From the NCBI GenBank assembly GCA_964510855.1, contig CAZEDB010000010.1:1-55228 (forward strand): DNA of 55,228 bases, in the 5' to 3' direction. Origin of the DNA: UBA8828 sp964510855 (GTDB lineage: Bacteria > Verrucomicrobiota > Verrucomicrobiia > Opitutales > UBA953). Positions 32,784 through 42,097 of the stretch are shown here, piece by piece (position 1 is the stretch's first letter; every line of letters starts with the position of its first letter). Position numbers and translations under genes: made by a program. The notes beneath the pieces are model-generated. The model made no database searches. It was not told the origin of the DNA and was given only the letters and a program-made list of their open reading frames with translations.

Positions 32784-34262
32784 TTAGTTTCTGCGACGCC
32801 AGGTAGAGACCGCAAGCCCGAGTGCGGCAATGAGTAGGGCGGGTAGGGCTAGTTGCCAAGCGAGAGCCCCCATTTGTGAGGATGAAGCCGTGACCGAAAA
32901 TCGATCGAGTGCCCGAGGTGGAATGACGACCGCGCGTTCACGACCGCCTAACCAGTGTACCGCTTTTAAAAGAAACTCGCGATTACCACCCCGGGCAAGG
33001 CGGGCGTTGGCTGCGATTTCAGAGGAACCGACCACCACTAACCTGCCCCCGGCGGTACCTTGAGTGCCAGTGCCGATACCTGCCTGACGTTCAGCTGCCA
33101 CCGCGATGCAGATGGGCCCGGGTAGGTCACGTGCGGGATCGAAGTGCGCAGGGTCACGCCGTGGATCAGATTCTCCCCAAGACTCAGTCGAACTATAGGC
33201 CATTTGCCAAACCGCTAGCGTGCTATCAGGTGTGCTACCTAAATCGTAACTCACTGGTCGTAGGCGGCCGGCAACAAGCGGCAAATCTAAGTCAGCCAGT
33301 ACCTGAGCAATCGGATGTAATTTGGGGTCTAAGTTGCGCACCGCAATGTCGCCTTCGGGAAGTCGTCGCGAAGCATCGGGCTCACGCACTTCGACATCGG
33401 GAGAGAAAATTGCCCACGATTCTAAAATGGGTTCGAGCCCATGGTCACGTCCTGCATCCAATAAAAACAAACCCCGCCCGTTACGATCGTGCAGGTACGA
33501 GCGCACCAGTTCAGCTTCGGCCGGAGAAAAAGCTGAAAGCGGTCCTGCAATGATAATGAGTGAGGCGTCACGCGGCACCGCCCCTGCGAGACGAAGCGGG
33601 CGGAGCTCAAAGTTTGCTAAACGCATTTGTCGGGCAAACTGACTCAAACCTCGTGCCGGCGAGGAATCATCGGCTGATAGTTCGCCATGGCCTCGTACTA
33701 AATAGGCGATGAGTGCCCGCTCGTCCGTAACTTCAAGCAACGAAGCTAAGAGCACTTCTTCGAGTCGACCCGCTTCGCCCAATTGCGCTAGCTCACCGAA
33801 AGTTAGAGCGCGTAACTGGTTCCCACAGGCTAAGACTAAGCCCGCGTTAGCAGGCAAGGGGCCATGACGTGCGGTCAGGGTGCCGAGCATAGCCGTACTT
33901 CCGCTCGTTGGGCGCACAACTTTCAGCCAAGCCGAAGCGGATTGGTCGAGGGCATCGACCAACCGTTCTAAGCGTCGGGTAATGGCGGCATCAACCGTGT
34001 CGGCAGGTGGCTCAAGGACTGCCAAGGTTACCCAGTTGATGGTATCTTTAGGTGCTCGCTGATTTAAATCGGCTAGTAAGCTCTGCGATGCTACAGTTAA
34101 GGAATGGCGCTGATCGATGGTTAAATCTGCCCGAATACGGAAGTCAGGCAAGGTGGCTAACGCATTGAGGCCGACCACCAAGGCAATCGCAAGTAGGGCT
34201 TGTAACCACCGATTTGCGGTGCGCTGGTGACGAGCCTGACGAAAATCATCGTGCGGCATCAT
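32784..34262 (-). CDS. GldG-family ABC-associated membrane protein
   Basis: Protein of 492 residues from an ATG at 34262 (a second ATG follows directly). A membrane segment near 18-36 (WLQALLAIALVVGLNAL) is followed by a periplasmic region resembling GldG (RADLTIDQRHSLTVASQSLL, LSAFSPAEAELVRSYLHDRN) and a C-terminal membrane segment (LAWQLALPALLIAALGLAVS). GldG partners GldF and GldA in an ABC complex. It follows the permease gene directly (1 base between stop and ATG). Confidence 0.78.
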   Translation of the reverse strand: MMPHDDFRQARHQRTANRWLQALLAIALVVGLNALATLPDFRIRADLTIDQRHSLTVASQSLLADLNQRAPKDTINWVTLAVLEPPADTVDAAITRRLERLVDALDQSASAWLKVVRPTSGSTAMLGTLTARHGPLPANAGLVLACGNQLRALTFGELAQLGEAGRLEEVLLASLLEVTDERALIAYLVRGHGELSADDSSPARGLSQFARQMRLANFELRPLRLAGAVPRDASLIIIAGPLSAFSPAEAELVRSYLHDRNGRGLFLLDAGRDHGLEPILESWAIFSPDVEVREPDASRRLPEGDIAVRNLDPKLHPIAQVLADLDLPLVAGRLRPVSYDLGSTPDSTLAVWQMAYSSTESWGESDPRRDPAHFDPARDLPGPICIAVAAERQAGIGTGTQGTAGGRLVVVGSSEIAANARLARGGNREFLLKAVHWLGGRERAVVIPPRALDRFSVTASSSQMGALAWQLALPALLIAALGLAVSTWRRRN

Positions 34263-34263
34263 C

Positions 34264-35025
34264 TTAGTCAGGAGCCTCCACATTGAGGATGGTTAAGCCT
34301 AGGCAAAGTAACGAACCGCTGAGATAGAGTACGAGCGGTGCACTATCGAGGATACCCGCGGCGAAATCATTTAAGTGCGCAAGATTTTGTAAATGCTCGG
34401 CAGGTGCGCGTAACCAAGCGATGCTTTCCCAACCATCGGTAGGTAGGGTTTCGAGAAGTCCACCCGCCACAGTCAAGGCCAGCAGACTGACAAAGGTTAA
34501 GAGCGCGGCTAGGGCAGGGCTGCGCGTGCGTGAGCCACAAAGTAAGCCAAGGGCAACATGCAGGAGGCCACTTACCGCCACAAAGGTGATACCTCCACCG
34601 AGGGTTACGGTATCGATCAGTCGCTCATCTGCCGCACTGCCAAGACTCCCATAAGTGATAAAAGGCAGCACCGCAAAAGAGGCCCAGAAGATTATCCAAG
34701 TTAACCATACCGCAAAAAATTTGGCTAGAACTACGGCGGTAGGTCCGGCTTGGGTGGTTAGGAGTGCGCTGAGAGTGCCGGCCCGACGTTCCTCGGCCAA
34801 TGGCCGCATCGTAAGCAAAGGTAGGATACACAAAAGTGGCAGAGGGAACCAGGCGAAGACGGCCTCAATGGGGGTCCAAGGCATGGGTGCGCGACTGCTC
34901 GCCAGCGTCGCATACCAAAACACGGTTGCCTGCAGTCCGAGAAAAAGTGCCCAGGTTGCCCAAGTGGTCCAGCCCAACCAAGCCAACCGAAGTTCGTGGA
35001 TAAGGAGAGTACGAAAGGCGCGCAT
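34264..35025 (-). CDS. ABC-2 type permease (GldF-like)
   Basis: Protein of 253 residues with six membrane segments and the ABC-2 pattern, including the amphipathic MRPLAEERRAGTLSALLTT after the second segment (about 72-90), a hallmark of GldF, NosY and related permeases. Its ATG overlaps the stop of the ATPase gene by one base (TAATG), so translation is coupled. Confidence 0.83.
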   Translation of the reverse strand: MRAFRTLLIHELRLAWLGWTTWATWALFLGLQATVFWYATLASSRAPMPWTPIEAVFAWFPLPLLCILPLLTMRPLAEERRAGTLSALLTTQAGPTAVVLAKFFAVWLTWIIFWASFAVLPFITYGSLGSAADERLIDTVTLGGGITFVAVSGLLHVALGLLCGSRTRSPALAALLTFVSLLALTVAGGLLETLPTDGWESIAWLRAPAEHLQNLAHLNDFAAGILDSAPLVLYLSGSLLCLGLTILNVEAPD

Positions 35026-35996
35026 TAGCGTAGAGAGGCCTCCGGAGTGTCACGGCGCGTTGCCGCTAGGAAAATCGCTTCTAACCCGGTGGGTTCTTCG
35101 GTGAGTGCGGTTACAGAAAGATTGGCTTGGATTAAGGCGGTGAGCAGTTGGGCTCGAGCATTCGAGTCTGCGGGTAATTCCACCCGTATCTTGCCGGGTG
35201 ATACTTCGCGAGCTTGAGCGGATGCGTCTATTTTTTGGGCAATCGCGAGGATGTCTTGAGCAGATGCTGGGGTGGTAATGAGGAGTGCCGGTGGAGGGAG
35301 TAAATCCGCTCGTAAAGAAGCGGGGCTTCCTTGGGCTACAATCTTGCCGCGATGAATAATAATTACCCGATCACAGACTTGTTCGACTTCACTTAGGATA
35401 TGGCTAGAAATAAGAATGGCGAGTTTACCTCGTAGACCGCGCAGTAAATCGCGGATGCCAAGGATTTGCTGGGGGTCGAGCCCGATGGTGGGCTCATCGA
35501 GTAATACCACTTCAGGTTCGGCTACCAAGGCATCGGCGATACCAACCCGCTGCCTGAAGCCTTTGGAAAGTTGACCGATTAAACTCGAGGCCCGTTCGCG
35601 TAAATTACAGTCGTGCAGAACTTGATCGACGCGCAGTCCGACCCGATCTTCTTCGACGCCTTTTAAGCGAGCACGTAATTCTAAATATTCCCGCACCCGA
35701 GTTTCTTCAGGCAAAGGGTTGTTTTCTGGCATGTGTGCCAGGCGCTGGCGGGCTGCTGCCGGTTCAGATGCTACCGAAATGCCACCAATATAAGCGCGGC
35801 CCTCGGTGGCTAAGAGGCGCCCAGCTAAGATGCCGAGGGTAGTTGATTTGCCGGCTCCATTAGGACCGAGAAACCCTACGACTTCACCGGGGGCAACTTG
35901 GAAGCTTACGCCCTCAATAGCTGTCAGTCGACCGTAGCGCTTGGTTAGGCCACAAGCCTCGAGCGCATGGACGTTCTGGCCGGGTTCTCCTGACAT
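35025..35996 (-). CDS. ABC transporter ATP-binding protein (GldA-like)
   Basis: Protein of 323 residues; I take the ATG at 35996 rather than the TTG one codon before. Walker A is GPNGAGKSTT, the signature LSKGFRQRVGIADAL, Walker B VVLLDEPTIGLDP, and the H-loop SSHILSEVEQ. The C-terminal 90 residues form the extra domain usual in ABC-2 exporters of the GldA/NatA/CcmA kind. It drives the permease downstream. It begins 11 bases after the TPR-anchor gene. Confidence 0.88.
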   Translation of the reverse strand: MSGEPGQNVHALEACGLTKRYGRLTAIEGVSFQVAPGEVVGFLGPNGAGKSTTLGILAGRLLATEGRAYIGGISVASEPAAARQRLAHMPENNPLPEETRVREYLELRARLKGVEEDRVGLRVDQVLHDCNLRERASSLIGQLSKGFRQRVGIADALVAEPEVVLLDEPTIGLDPQQILGIRDLLRGLRGKLAILISSHILSEVEQVCDRVIIIHRGKIVAQGSPASLRADLLPPPALLITTPASAQDILAIAQKIDASAQAREVSPGKIRVELPADSNARAQLLTALIQANLSVTALTEEPTGLEAIFLAATRRDTPEASLR

Positions 35997-36007
35997 CAAA
36001 ATTTATT

Positions 36008-36721
36008 TTAGGGCCCAGTGGGCGCGCTTTTGCGCAAACTAGGTTCTGTGCCAATCAATCGCCGTTGCTCATCGCGCCAAGGATGGTTCGGTCCGAGCAA
36101 ACGGTCCATTTTATCTAACCAGCTTCGTGCCCCCGCGGTATCTTTAGCGGCGAGGGCTGCACGGGTTAGCGCGAGGAAAGCTGAGCCGCGTAGAGCCTCG
36201 GGTGCTTCGGATGCTTCAGCAACTTCTGCTAAGCGCACCTTGCCGTTTTCTCGTACCGTAGATTCTTTAGCTTCGAGCGCGAGTAAGCCTTCGTAAAGGC
36301 GAGCTCGCCAGCGTAGAGCCTGTGCGGCGCGCGACGATCCAGGATCGATAGCGGCGGCAGCGGCGTAAGAAGCCACTTGGCCTTTGCCCTCAGCTTGCTC
36401 GCGGTCAGCAATGTCAAGTAAGGCAGCGATAGCTAAAGGATGGCCAGGGTGACTAGCAGCAAAGGCGCGGCGTTGATCATCATCGGCTAGAGCTTCAAAT
36501 TTTACCCGCACCTCTTCGCGCACCGATTCATCCCAAGCTAAATAAGCAAACCAGGCAATTAAGCCCAAAATAATGGCGGTAATTGTGCCGATGACTTGAT
36601 TGCGGTAGCGCTGCCAAAAAAGCCAAAGGCGGTCTTCGCTGTCGGCGTGGATAAAATCTTCGTCGACGACTACTAAATTACGGTCGTCTCCAGGCGAAAG
36701 CGGGTTGGAATCTTTAGGCAT
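36008..36721 (-). CDS. Membrane-anchored TPR-like protein (YfgM-like build)
   Basis: Protein of 237 residues from the ATG at 36721; the frame extends to a TTG at 36742. A short acidic cytoplasmic tail is followed by a membrane segment at about 44-65 (VIGTITAIILGLIAWFAYLAW) and an Ala-rich helical periplasmic region with TPR-like helices (FAASHPGHPLAIAALLDIAD). The build resembles YfgM, a SecY/PpiD-associated chaperone-like protein, but homology is not certain. As first gene of the Gld-like operon it may assist assembly or substrate handling. Confidence 0.65.
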   Translation of the reverse strand: MPKDSNPLSPGDDRNLVVVDEDFIHADSEDRLWLFWQRYRNQVIGTITAIILGLIAWFAYLAWDESVREEVRVKFEALADDDQRRAFAASHPGHPLAIAALLDIADREQAEGKGQVASYAAAAAIDPGSSRAAQALRWRARLYEGLLALEAKESTVRENGKVRLAEVAEASEAPEALRGSAFLALTRAALAAKDTAGARSWLDKMDRLLGPNHPWRDEQRRLIGTEPSLRKSAPTGP

Positions 36722-36819
36722 GGGGCTCTTGAACCTTGCCAAGCAGCGGTCTGAGTCAATCCCTCCCGCCCCGCATCCGCGCTTGTCCCATCCCCTTTAC
36801 CCCCCGAAGATACTTAACG

Positions 36820-38748
36820 ATGGCCCTCCCCAACCTACTCACTCGCTTAAAGGACTCTGGTCGACTCTCTCCAGCCGCACTCAGCCACCTCAATCGCTGG
36901 CTAGTACCAGGTGCACTTCCTGCTTGGGCTACCTCGGCTATTGCTGAACTCGCCGATGCGGGAGCTTGGGAGGAATTGGAGGATCGTTTCTACCGGGGTG
37001 TGGCTTTTGGTACGGGGGGTATGCGTGGGCGCACGGTTGGTAAAGTTGTGGCACCCTCGGAGCAGGGTAGTGCCCCGAAAGGAACTGCCCCTCAGCACCC
37101 CGCCATCGGCGCGGCCTGTCTCAACGAGTTTAATCTACTCCGTGCTACTGCCGGTCTGCATGGACATTTGCGAGCGTTAGGTATCGAGCACCCGCGTTTG
37201 ATTGTCGCTCACGATGTGCGCTACTTCTCGCGTTTTTTTGCCGAGACCGTGGCCGCGGCTTGGGGCGCGTTAGGGGGCGAAGCTTGGATTTTTGAAGGTC
37301 CGCGTTCTACCCCGCAATTAAGTTTTACCGTGCGTCACCTCGGGGCCGATGCCGGCGTGGTTTTAACCGCGAGTCATAATCCTCCGCATGATAATGGATT
37401 TAAATGTTATCTTGGTGACGGTGGCCAAGTTTTACCTCCGCACGACGCCGCGATTGTCGCACGCGTGGAAGCCCTCGGATTAGAGGACATTCTGCCCCTG
37501 CTAACGGCCAGCCCTGAAGCGATTCAAACCGTCCCGGCCAGTGCTGAAACGGCCTACCTTGAACGCCTGTGTGCTGGTGTACTCAATCAAGACGTCTTGC
37601 GCCGCCATGCTCCGCGGGTGGTGTTTACCAATCTTCACGGCACGGGTGATGTTATGGTTGTGCCTGCTCTCAGGCGCTTGGGGGTTGAGCCGATCTTGGT
37701 GCCTGAGCAACTCGATCACGATGGGGCATTCCCAACCGTTCGCTCACCTAATCCCGAAAATTCTGAAGCTTTCACGCGTGCGCTCGAAGTTGCTACTGAG
37801 GCTCGTGCTGAGTTGGTCATGGCCACCGATCCTGATGCTGACCGTGTGGGCGCAGCGGTTGCCCTTCCAGGGGGCGGCTTCCGTGTGCTCAATGGTAATG
37901 AAATCGCCGCGCTGCTTTGTGAGTTTCGTCTTACCTCGCTCAAAGATGCGGGTCTCTTACCTACGGAGGGTTCGCCCCAGGCGGCAGTGGTTAAGTCGAT
38001 TGTGACTACGCCCTTAATCGATGCCATCTGCGAACGCCATGGCGTGCGTTGTATCGCTACCCTGGTAGGTTTTAAGTGGATTGCAGCCAAAGCTCAGCGT
38101 TGGTCGACGCAACTCGCCGAACAAGCCGGCCCCGAAGCTGCTAGCCTGCCTTTTAAACGTCGTGCGCCCCTCGCCTTACGGCACTCCATGCTCTTTGTCA
38201 TCGGTCTTGAAGAAAGTCATGGCTACCTCGCCGATGAGGGTGTGCGTGATAAAGATGCCAACGCCTCGGTGCTTTTACTCACCGAGTATGCTGCCTACCT
38301 GCGGGCGAGTGGCCGTACCTTGCTCGATGCACTCGATGCACTCCATCATCGCCACGGTGCCCATGCCGAAGGTTTACTCAATGTCGTGATGGAAGGCGCA
38401 GCTGGGGCTGCGGCGATTCGTCGACTGCTCAACTCGTGGCAATCGAAGCCCCCAGCTTTAATCGCCGGTAGTAAGGTGACGCAGGTGCTTAATTTGGCAG
38501 CGGGTACAGCAAAAGATAGCGAGGGGCAGCCCCTGCCTTGCGAAGATTTCCTCTTGGTCGATCTCGCTGATGGTCGTCGACTTGGTATTCGAGCCTCAGG
38601 TACTGAGCCAAAAATAAAATTCTATGGCTACGCTCGACGGGCTGTGAGTAACCCCGATGACCTTGCACAAGCACGTCAACAAGCTCAGACTGCGTTACAA
38701 GAACTTCTAACCTGGGCAGGTACGGATGCCCGCCAACGCTCCCAATGA
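36820..38748 (+). CDS. Phosphoglucomutase / phosphomannomutase family protein
   Basis: It interconverts hexose 1- and 6-phosphates. From the ATG at 36820 it has 642 residues, of the long phospho-sugar mutase type (as PgcA or PGM2) with extra segments. Motifs are the phosphoserine loop LTASHNPPHDNGFK, the metal-binding TDPDADRVGAAV, the sugar-binding EESHGYLADEGVRDKD and the phosphate-binding RASGTEPKIKFY. Its stop overlaps the lipoprotein ATG by 4 bases. Confidence 0.92.
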   Translation: MALPNLLTRLKDSGRLSPAALSHLNRWLVPGALPAWATSAIAELADAGAWEELEDRFYRGVAFGTGGMRGRTVGKVVAPSEQGSAPKGTAPQHPAIGAACLNEFNLLRATAGLHGHLRALGIEHPRLIVAHDVRYFSRFFAETVAAAWGALGGEAWIFEGPRSTPQLSFTVRHLGADAGVVLTASHNPPHDNGFKCYLGDGGQVLPPHDAAIVARVEALGLEDILPLLTASPEAIQTVPASAETAYLERLCAGVLNQDVLRRHAPRVVFTNLHGTGDVMVVPALRRLGVEPILVPEQLDHDGAFPTVRSPNPENSEAFTRALEVATEARAELVMATDPDADRVGAAVALPGGGFRVLNGNEIAALLCEFRLTSLKDAGLLPTEGSPQAAVVKSIVTTPLIDAICERHGVRCIATLVGFKWIAAKAQRWSTQLAEQAGPEAASLPFKRRAPLALRHSMLFVIGLEESHGYLADEGVRDKDANASVLLLTEYAAYLRASGRTLLDALDALHHRHGAHAEGLLNVVMEGAAGAAAIRRLLNSWQSKPPALIAGSKVTQVLNLAAGTAKDSEGQPLPCEDFLLVDLADGRRLGIRASGTEPKIKFYGYARRAVSNPDDLAQARQQAQTALQELLTWAGTDARQRSQ

Positions 38749-38972
38749 AAACCCTGCTTCTCTTCGTCGCCCTTTGTCTAGCAGCTTGTGCGGGCGGTCC
38801 AGATCATGAACCCGGTCACCGTTTAGAAAAAACGCCTGCGGCCGCAGCCTTGGCTGGAGAACCTGCGCCAGAGGGCGGGGTAGCTGAGGCTAACCGACGC
38901 AATGATGAACGTCGTCTTAAAGGCGACTGGCGTGGAGCCCGTCCTGCAGTTGGTCCTGAGTCGACGCCTTGA
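38745..38972 (+). CDS. Small lipoprotein
   Basis: Protein of 75 residues with a lipoprotein signal peptide (LLLFVALCLAACAGG; lipobox LAAC, Cys at 15). The mature part is short, rich in Ala, Pro, Glu and Arg, and probably disordered. Translationally coupled to the mutase gene by an ATGA overlap. It is not recognised; the stop is 1 base from that of the convergent aroB gene. Confidence 0.65.
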   Translation: MKTLLLFVALCLAACAGGPDHEPGHRLEKTPAAAALAGEPAPEGGVAEANRRNDERRLKGDWRGARPAVGPESTP

Positions 38973-38973
38973 G

Positions 38974-40071
38974 TTAACCTTGCGCGCCGTGGGCCACGAG
39001 TACGGCTCGCGCGGCCTCGCGGGAAATGCCCTCGCGGGTCTCAGCCCGACCGATACCCGTCAAAATTACAAAGCGTAAGACACCCCCGCGTACTTTTTTA
39101 TCCTGCTGCATCGCATTCAGTAAATCGTCAGCGGACAGAGGTTGGCGGAGTCGTGTTGGTAAGCCCTGAGTACTTAGAACCTTCATGATCCGCTGGGTAT
39201 CTGCGGAGGCAATTAGGCCTAAATTTTCGGAAAGCGTCGCAGCCATGACTAAGCCCACCGCCACGGCTTCGCCGTGTAGGTAAGTGCCATAACCCGCCAC
39301 GGCTTCAATCGCGTGCGCAAAGGTGTGGCCAAGGTTGAGCAGGGCTCGCCCATTTTGGGTCGCACGTTCGTGCTCATCATCAGCGACCACCGCCGCTTTC
39401 ATCTGCACGCAGCGCTGAATAATTTGCGCGAGTTGCGGATGGTCATACGTGAGGCGACCGACTTTTTCGATCTTAGCAAAAAATTCTGCATCCCCGAGTA
39501 GGCCATATTTGATGACTTCAGCCATGCCGGCCGAGAGTTCTCGAGCGGGTAGTGTCTTAAGATGGGCGGTGTCTGCGGCTACGAGTTGGGGAGCATGAAA
39601 AGCCCCCGCGAGATTTTTACCCTGGGTTAAATTAATTCCCGTTTTACCTCCTACCGAACTATCCACCATGGCGAGTAGGGTAGTGGGGACTTGAATCAGG
39701 GCGAGGCCGCGTAAATAACTTGCGGCGGCAAAACCTGCGAGGTCGCCGATAACCCCACCGCCTAGAGCGATGATGAGACCATCACGACCCAGTCGTGCCT
39801 CAGCTAAGGCTTCCCAAAGGGCGGTCAGCTCAACCGCTGATTTTGCGGTTTCACCTTCGTGGGTGGTAACATGGACTGGGCCCAGCGCTGCCAAGCGTGC
39901 CACGATTGTGGGTAGGGCGGTTTTAACCCCAGGCGAGGTTACGGTTACAACCCCTGCGCCGATGCGCCGGGCTTCGACCGCGGCTTCGATGGCGGCCTCG
40001 ACCGCACCTACGCCAATCACTACCGAGTAGGTAGAGGTACGAGTGCGAACGGTTTCTACCACACGAGTCAT
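38974..40071 (-). CDS. aroB: 3-dehydroquinate synthase
   Basis: Second enzyme of the shikimate pathway, turning DAHP into 3-dehydroquinate with NAD and a divalent metal. It has 365 residues. The NAD-binding GGGVIGDLAGFAAASYLRG is followed by VPTTLLAMVDSSVGGKTGIN. The metal ligands lie in MAEVIKYGLL, LNLGHTFAHAIE and LHGEAVAVG. It is the last gene of the long minus-strand cluster, 51 bases after ftsY. Confidence 0.96.
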   Translation of the reverse strand: MTRVVETVRTRTSTYSVVIGVGAVEAAIEAAVEARRIGAGVVTVTSPGVKTALPTIVARLAALGPVHVTTHEGETAKSAVELTALWEALAEARLGRDGLIIALGGGVIGDLAGFAAASYLRGLALIQVPTTLLAMVDSSVGGKTGINLTQGKNLAGAFHAPQLVAADTAHLKTLPARELSAGMAEVIKYGLLGDAEFFAKIEKVGRLTYDHPQLAQIIQRCVQMKAAVVADDEHERATQNGRALLNLGHTFAHAIEAVAGYGTYLHGEAVAVGLVMAATLSENLGLIASADTQRIMKVLSTQGLPTRLRQPLSADDLLNAMQQDKKVRGGVLRFVILTGIGRAETREGISREAARAVLVAHGAQG

Positions 40072-40122
40072 GGAAGAACCCTAGGGTACTCGAACCTTAG
40101 GCGGCAAGGATGGAGGCGTTAT

Positions 40123-41019
40123 TTAGTCGAGCCCGACTAAGGCACGCGCATACACCCGGGCATTGAAAGGCAGTAAATCATCTGGGGCTTCACCTACCCC
40201 AACAAAGCGCACGGGTACGCCGGTAGCACGGGCAATGCCAAGGGCGGCTCCCCCACGTCCCGCACCATCTAGCTTGGTGACAATCAGGCCGGTTAGTCCG
40301 ATGGCCTGATGAAAAACTTTGGCCTGCTCAATGGAGTTTGTTCCTAGGGAACCATCGACCACTAACCAACGCTCGTGCGGGGCTCCAGGGTGTGCCTTGT
40401 GCGCAACTCGGACCAACTTTCGCAACTCTTCTAAAAGGTGAGCCTTGGTATGGAGTCGGCCGGCACTATCGAGTAACACCACGGCCGCGCCGCGTGCTTT
40501 GCCGGCATTAATGGCATCAAATCCCACTGCGGCAGGATCAGCTCCAGGTAGTCCACCAACCATAGGAAGGTTTAAGCGCTCGGCCCAGGTTTCGAGTTGA
40601 GCGCCGGCAGCGGCGCGAAAGGTGTCGCAGGCACCGAGTAGGGCAGGGTGGCCTGCCTGAGTGAAGTAGTGGCCAAGCTTAGCGGCGGTGGTGGTTTTGC
40701 CGGCACCATTGACACCCAGAAGTAAAATCACGAGCGGGGGTGAAGAAGTGTCTGGCGTCCATGCGGGAGCTTCGAGTTGTCGCGATAAAACTTCGGCCGC
40801 AACTTCTGCCGCTCCGCCGGCGCGCAAATCAGGTTCGCGACGCCACGCCTCGCGTACGGCGGCGACGACGTCGTTAGCGGTTTCGGGCCCGAGGTCTGAG
40901 GCAAGCAAGCGCGCTTCTAAATCACGTGCCCCTGCTTCATCAAGCGGCCGTGCTAGTAGCGCGGAAAGGTTTTGCGCGGTACGCGCTAGTCCCGTGCGTA
41001 ACCGTTCCAACCAGCCCAT
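40123..41019 (-). CDS. ftsY: Signal recognition particle receptor FtsY
   Basis: GTPase that docks the signal recognition particle at the membrane. It has 298 residues and lacks the acidic A domain of E. coli FtsY, as in many bacteria. Motifs are G1 GVNGAGKTTTAAKL, G2 DTFRAAA, G3 LLDSAGRLHTK and G4 TKLDG. Two positions deviate from usual: DGSLGTNS where most have DATTGQN, and KLDGAGRGG where most have KLDGTAKGG. The first residues (MGWLERLRTGLARTA) form the membrane-binding amphipathic helix. Confidence 0.93.
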   Translation of the reverse strand: MGWLERLRTGLARTAQNLSALLARPLDEAGARDLEARLLASDLGPETANDVVAAVREAWRREPDLRAGGAAEVAAEVLSRQLEAPAWTPDTSSPPLVILLLGVNGAGKTTTAAKLGHYFTQAGHPALLGACDTFRAAAGAQLETWAERLNLPMVGGLPGADPAAVGFDAINAGKARGAAVVLLDSAGRLHTKAHLLEELRKLVRVAHKAHPGAPHERWLVVDGSLGTNSIEQAKVFHQAIGLTGLIVTKLDGAGRGGAALGIARATGVPVRFVGVGEAPDDLLPFNARVYARALVGLD

Positions 41020-41022
41020 GTT

Positions 41023-41487
41023 TTAGTTCTCTGCGGCCTCACGCAGAGGGCGGTCGAGCGTTTCTTTCACCTTATCAAGAATGCCATTTACGAAACGGTG
41101 CGAGTCATCGCCGCCAAACCCTTTGGCTAATTCGATGGCTTCGTTAATGGTGACAACGGGCGGGATGTCGCGCCGGCGCAGCAGTTCGTGTAAGGCGAGG
41201 CGCAGGATGGCTAATTCAACTTTAGCAATCCGCTCCAGACTCCAGTTGTCGGCATGACGCGTGATGGTACTATCAATTTCATCCATGTGGGCGAGGGCCC
41301 CTGCGACCAGGGACTCAGCGAACGCGTAATAGTCGCGCGGTTGTTCTTGGCTAACAATAAACTCAGCGAGCGCGACCACGGGGTCAACGGGGTGTTGCGA
41401 TTCCCAGATATAAAGGAACTGCATCGCCGCGACGCGGTTTTCACGGCGTCGGTTTCGGCGAGGAGTGGGCTCGGGAGTGTCGGTCAT
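41023..41487 (-). CDS. nusB: Transcription antitermination factor NusB
   Basis: RNA-binding factor for rRNA antitermination, 154 residues from the ATG at 41487 (the open frame extends upstream into ribH). NRRRENRVAAMQFLYIWE near the N-terminus and the C-terminal LHELLRRRDIPPVVTINEAI, ELAKGFGGDDSHRFVNGILD are diagnostic. The ribH-nusB order is widely conserved. It is 1 base after the ribH stop and 3 bases before ftsY. Confidence 0.94.
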   Translation of the reverse strand: MTDTPEPTPRRNRRRENRVAAMQFLYIWESQHPVDPVVALAEFIVSQEQPRDYYAFAESLVAGALAHMDEIDSTITRHADNWSLERIAKVELAILRLALHELLRRRDIPPVVTINEAIELAKGFGGDDSHRFVNGILDKVKETLDRPLREAAEN

Positions 41488-41488
41488 G

Positions 41489-42028
41489 TTAGTTTTGGAC
41501 GAAAGGACCTTGTCCTTCTTGCCGTCCTTTTTCTTCAGCTTCAATTTGGTCGAGTCGGGCACCAAGGCTTAAGCGGTGGACTGCCATTGCCAGCGCCGCG
41601 TGCGCAAACTCGCTCCCACGATCATGGCTTCCGCGACAACGCGCTTCGGCTTGGCTACGATCGAGGGTAACGATGATGCCATTAATAATAGGTACCTCCG
41701 AACGCAGCGCTGCGTCTTGTAGCGCCTGAGCGGTTGAAAGGGCAATGACCTCGTGGTGGGGCGTGTCGCCAGCAATGACCACGCCAAGGGCAATGACGCA
41801 GTCAACCTCACCCGTCATGGCAACCATTTGGGCGACATAAGGAATTTCAGCTGAGCCTGGAACGCGGTGAAGGGATAAGCGCTCGGCCGGTACTTGGGCC
41901 GCTTTTAAGGTGCGCTGAACGCGTTCAATCAGCGCCTCGACTAACTCGCCGTTGTACTGTGCGGCGACAATCGCGAACCCTAGGTCACGTCCATCGACGG
42001 GGGGTATCAGAGGTTTGTCTTGGCTCAT
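41489..42028 (-). CDS. ribH: 6,7-dimethyl-8-ribityllumazine synthase
   Basis: It joins dihydroxybutanone phosphate and the ribitylaminouracil to make the riboflavin precursor. The 179 residues start at the ATG at 42028. The substrate-binding sequence GVVIAGDTPHHEVI (catalytic His) and VPGSAEIPYVAQ are clear. RGSEFAHAALAMA replaces the usual KGxEAA, with Arg for Lys. The charged C-terminal tail (QIEAEEKGRQEGQG) is longer than normal. It lies 69 bases after the ribB-type gene, whose product it uses. Confidence 0.92.
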   Translation of the reverse strand: MSQDKPLIPPVDGRDLGFAIVAAQYNGELVEALIERVQRTLKAAQVPAERLSLHRVPGSAEIPYVAQMVAMTGEVDCVIALGVVIAGDTPHHEVIALSTAQALQDAALRSEVPIINGIIVTLDRSQAEARCRGSHDRGSEFAHAALAMAVHRLSLGARLDQIEAEEKGRQEGQGPFVQN

Positions 42029-42097
42029 GGTTAATAAGGAACAGTCGGCCAAGGCAACGGTCCCGCACGGGTTCCGCAAGCCCGAAGCAGTCTCGAA

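Noticed and set aside
42029..42097. Possible FMN riboswitch before ribH
   Set aside because: The 69-base space is too short for the element and lacks its conserved core; the 47 bases before the RibBX gene also lack it.
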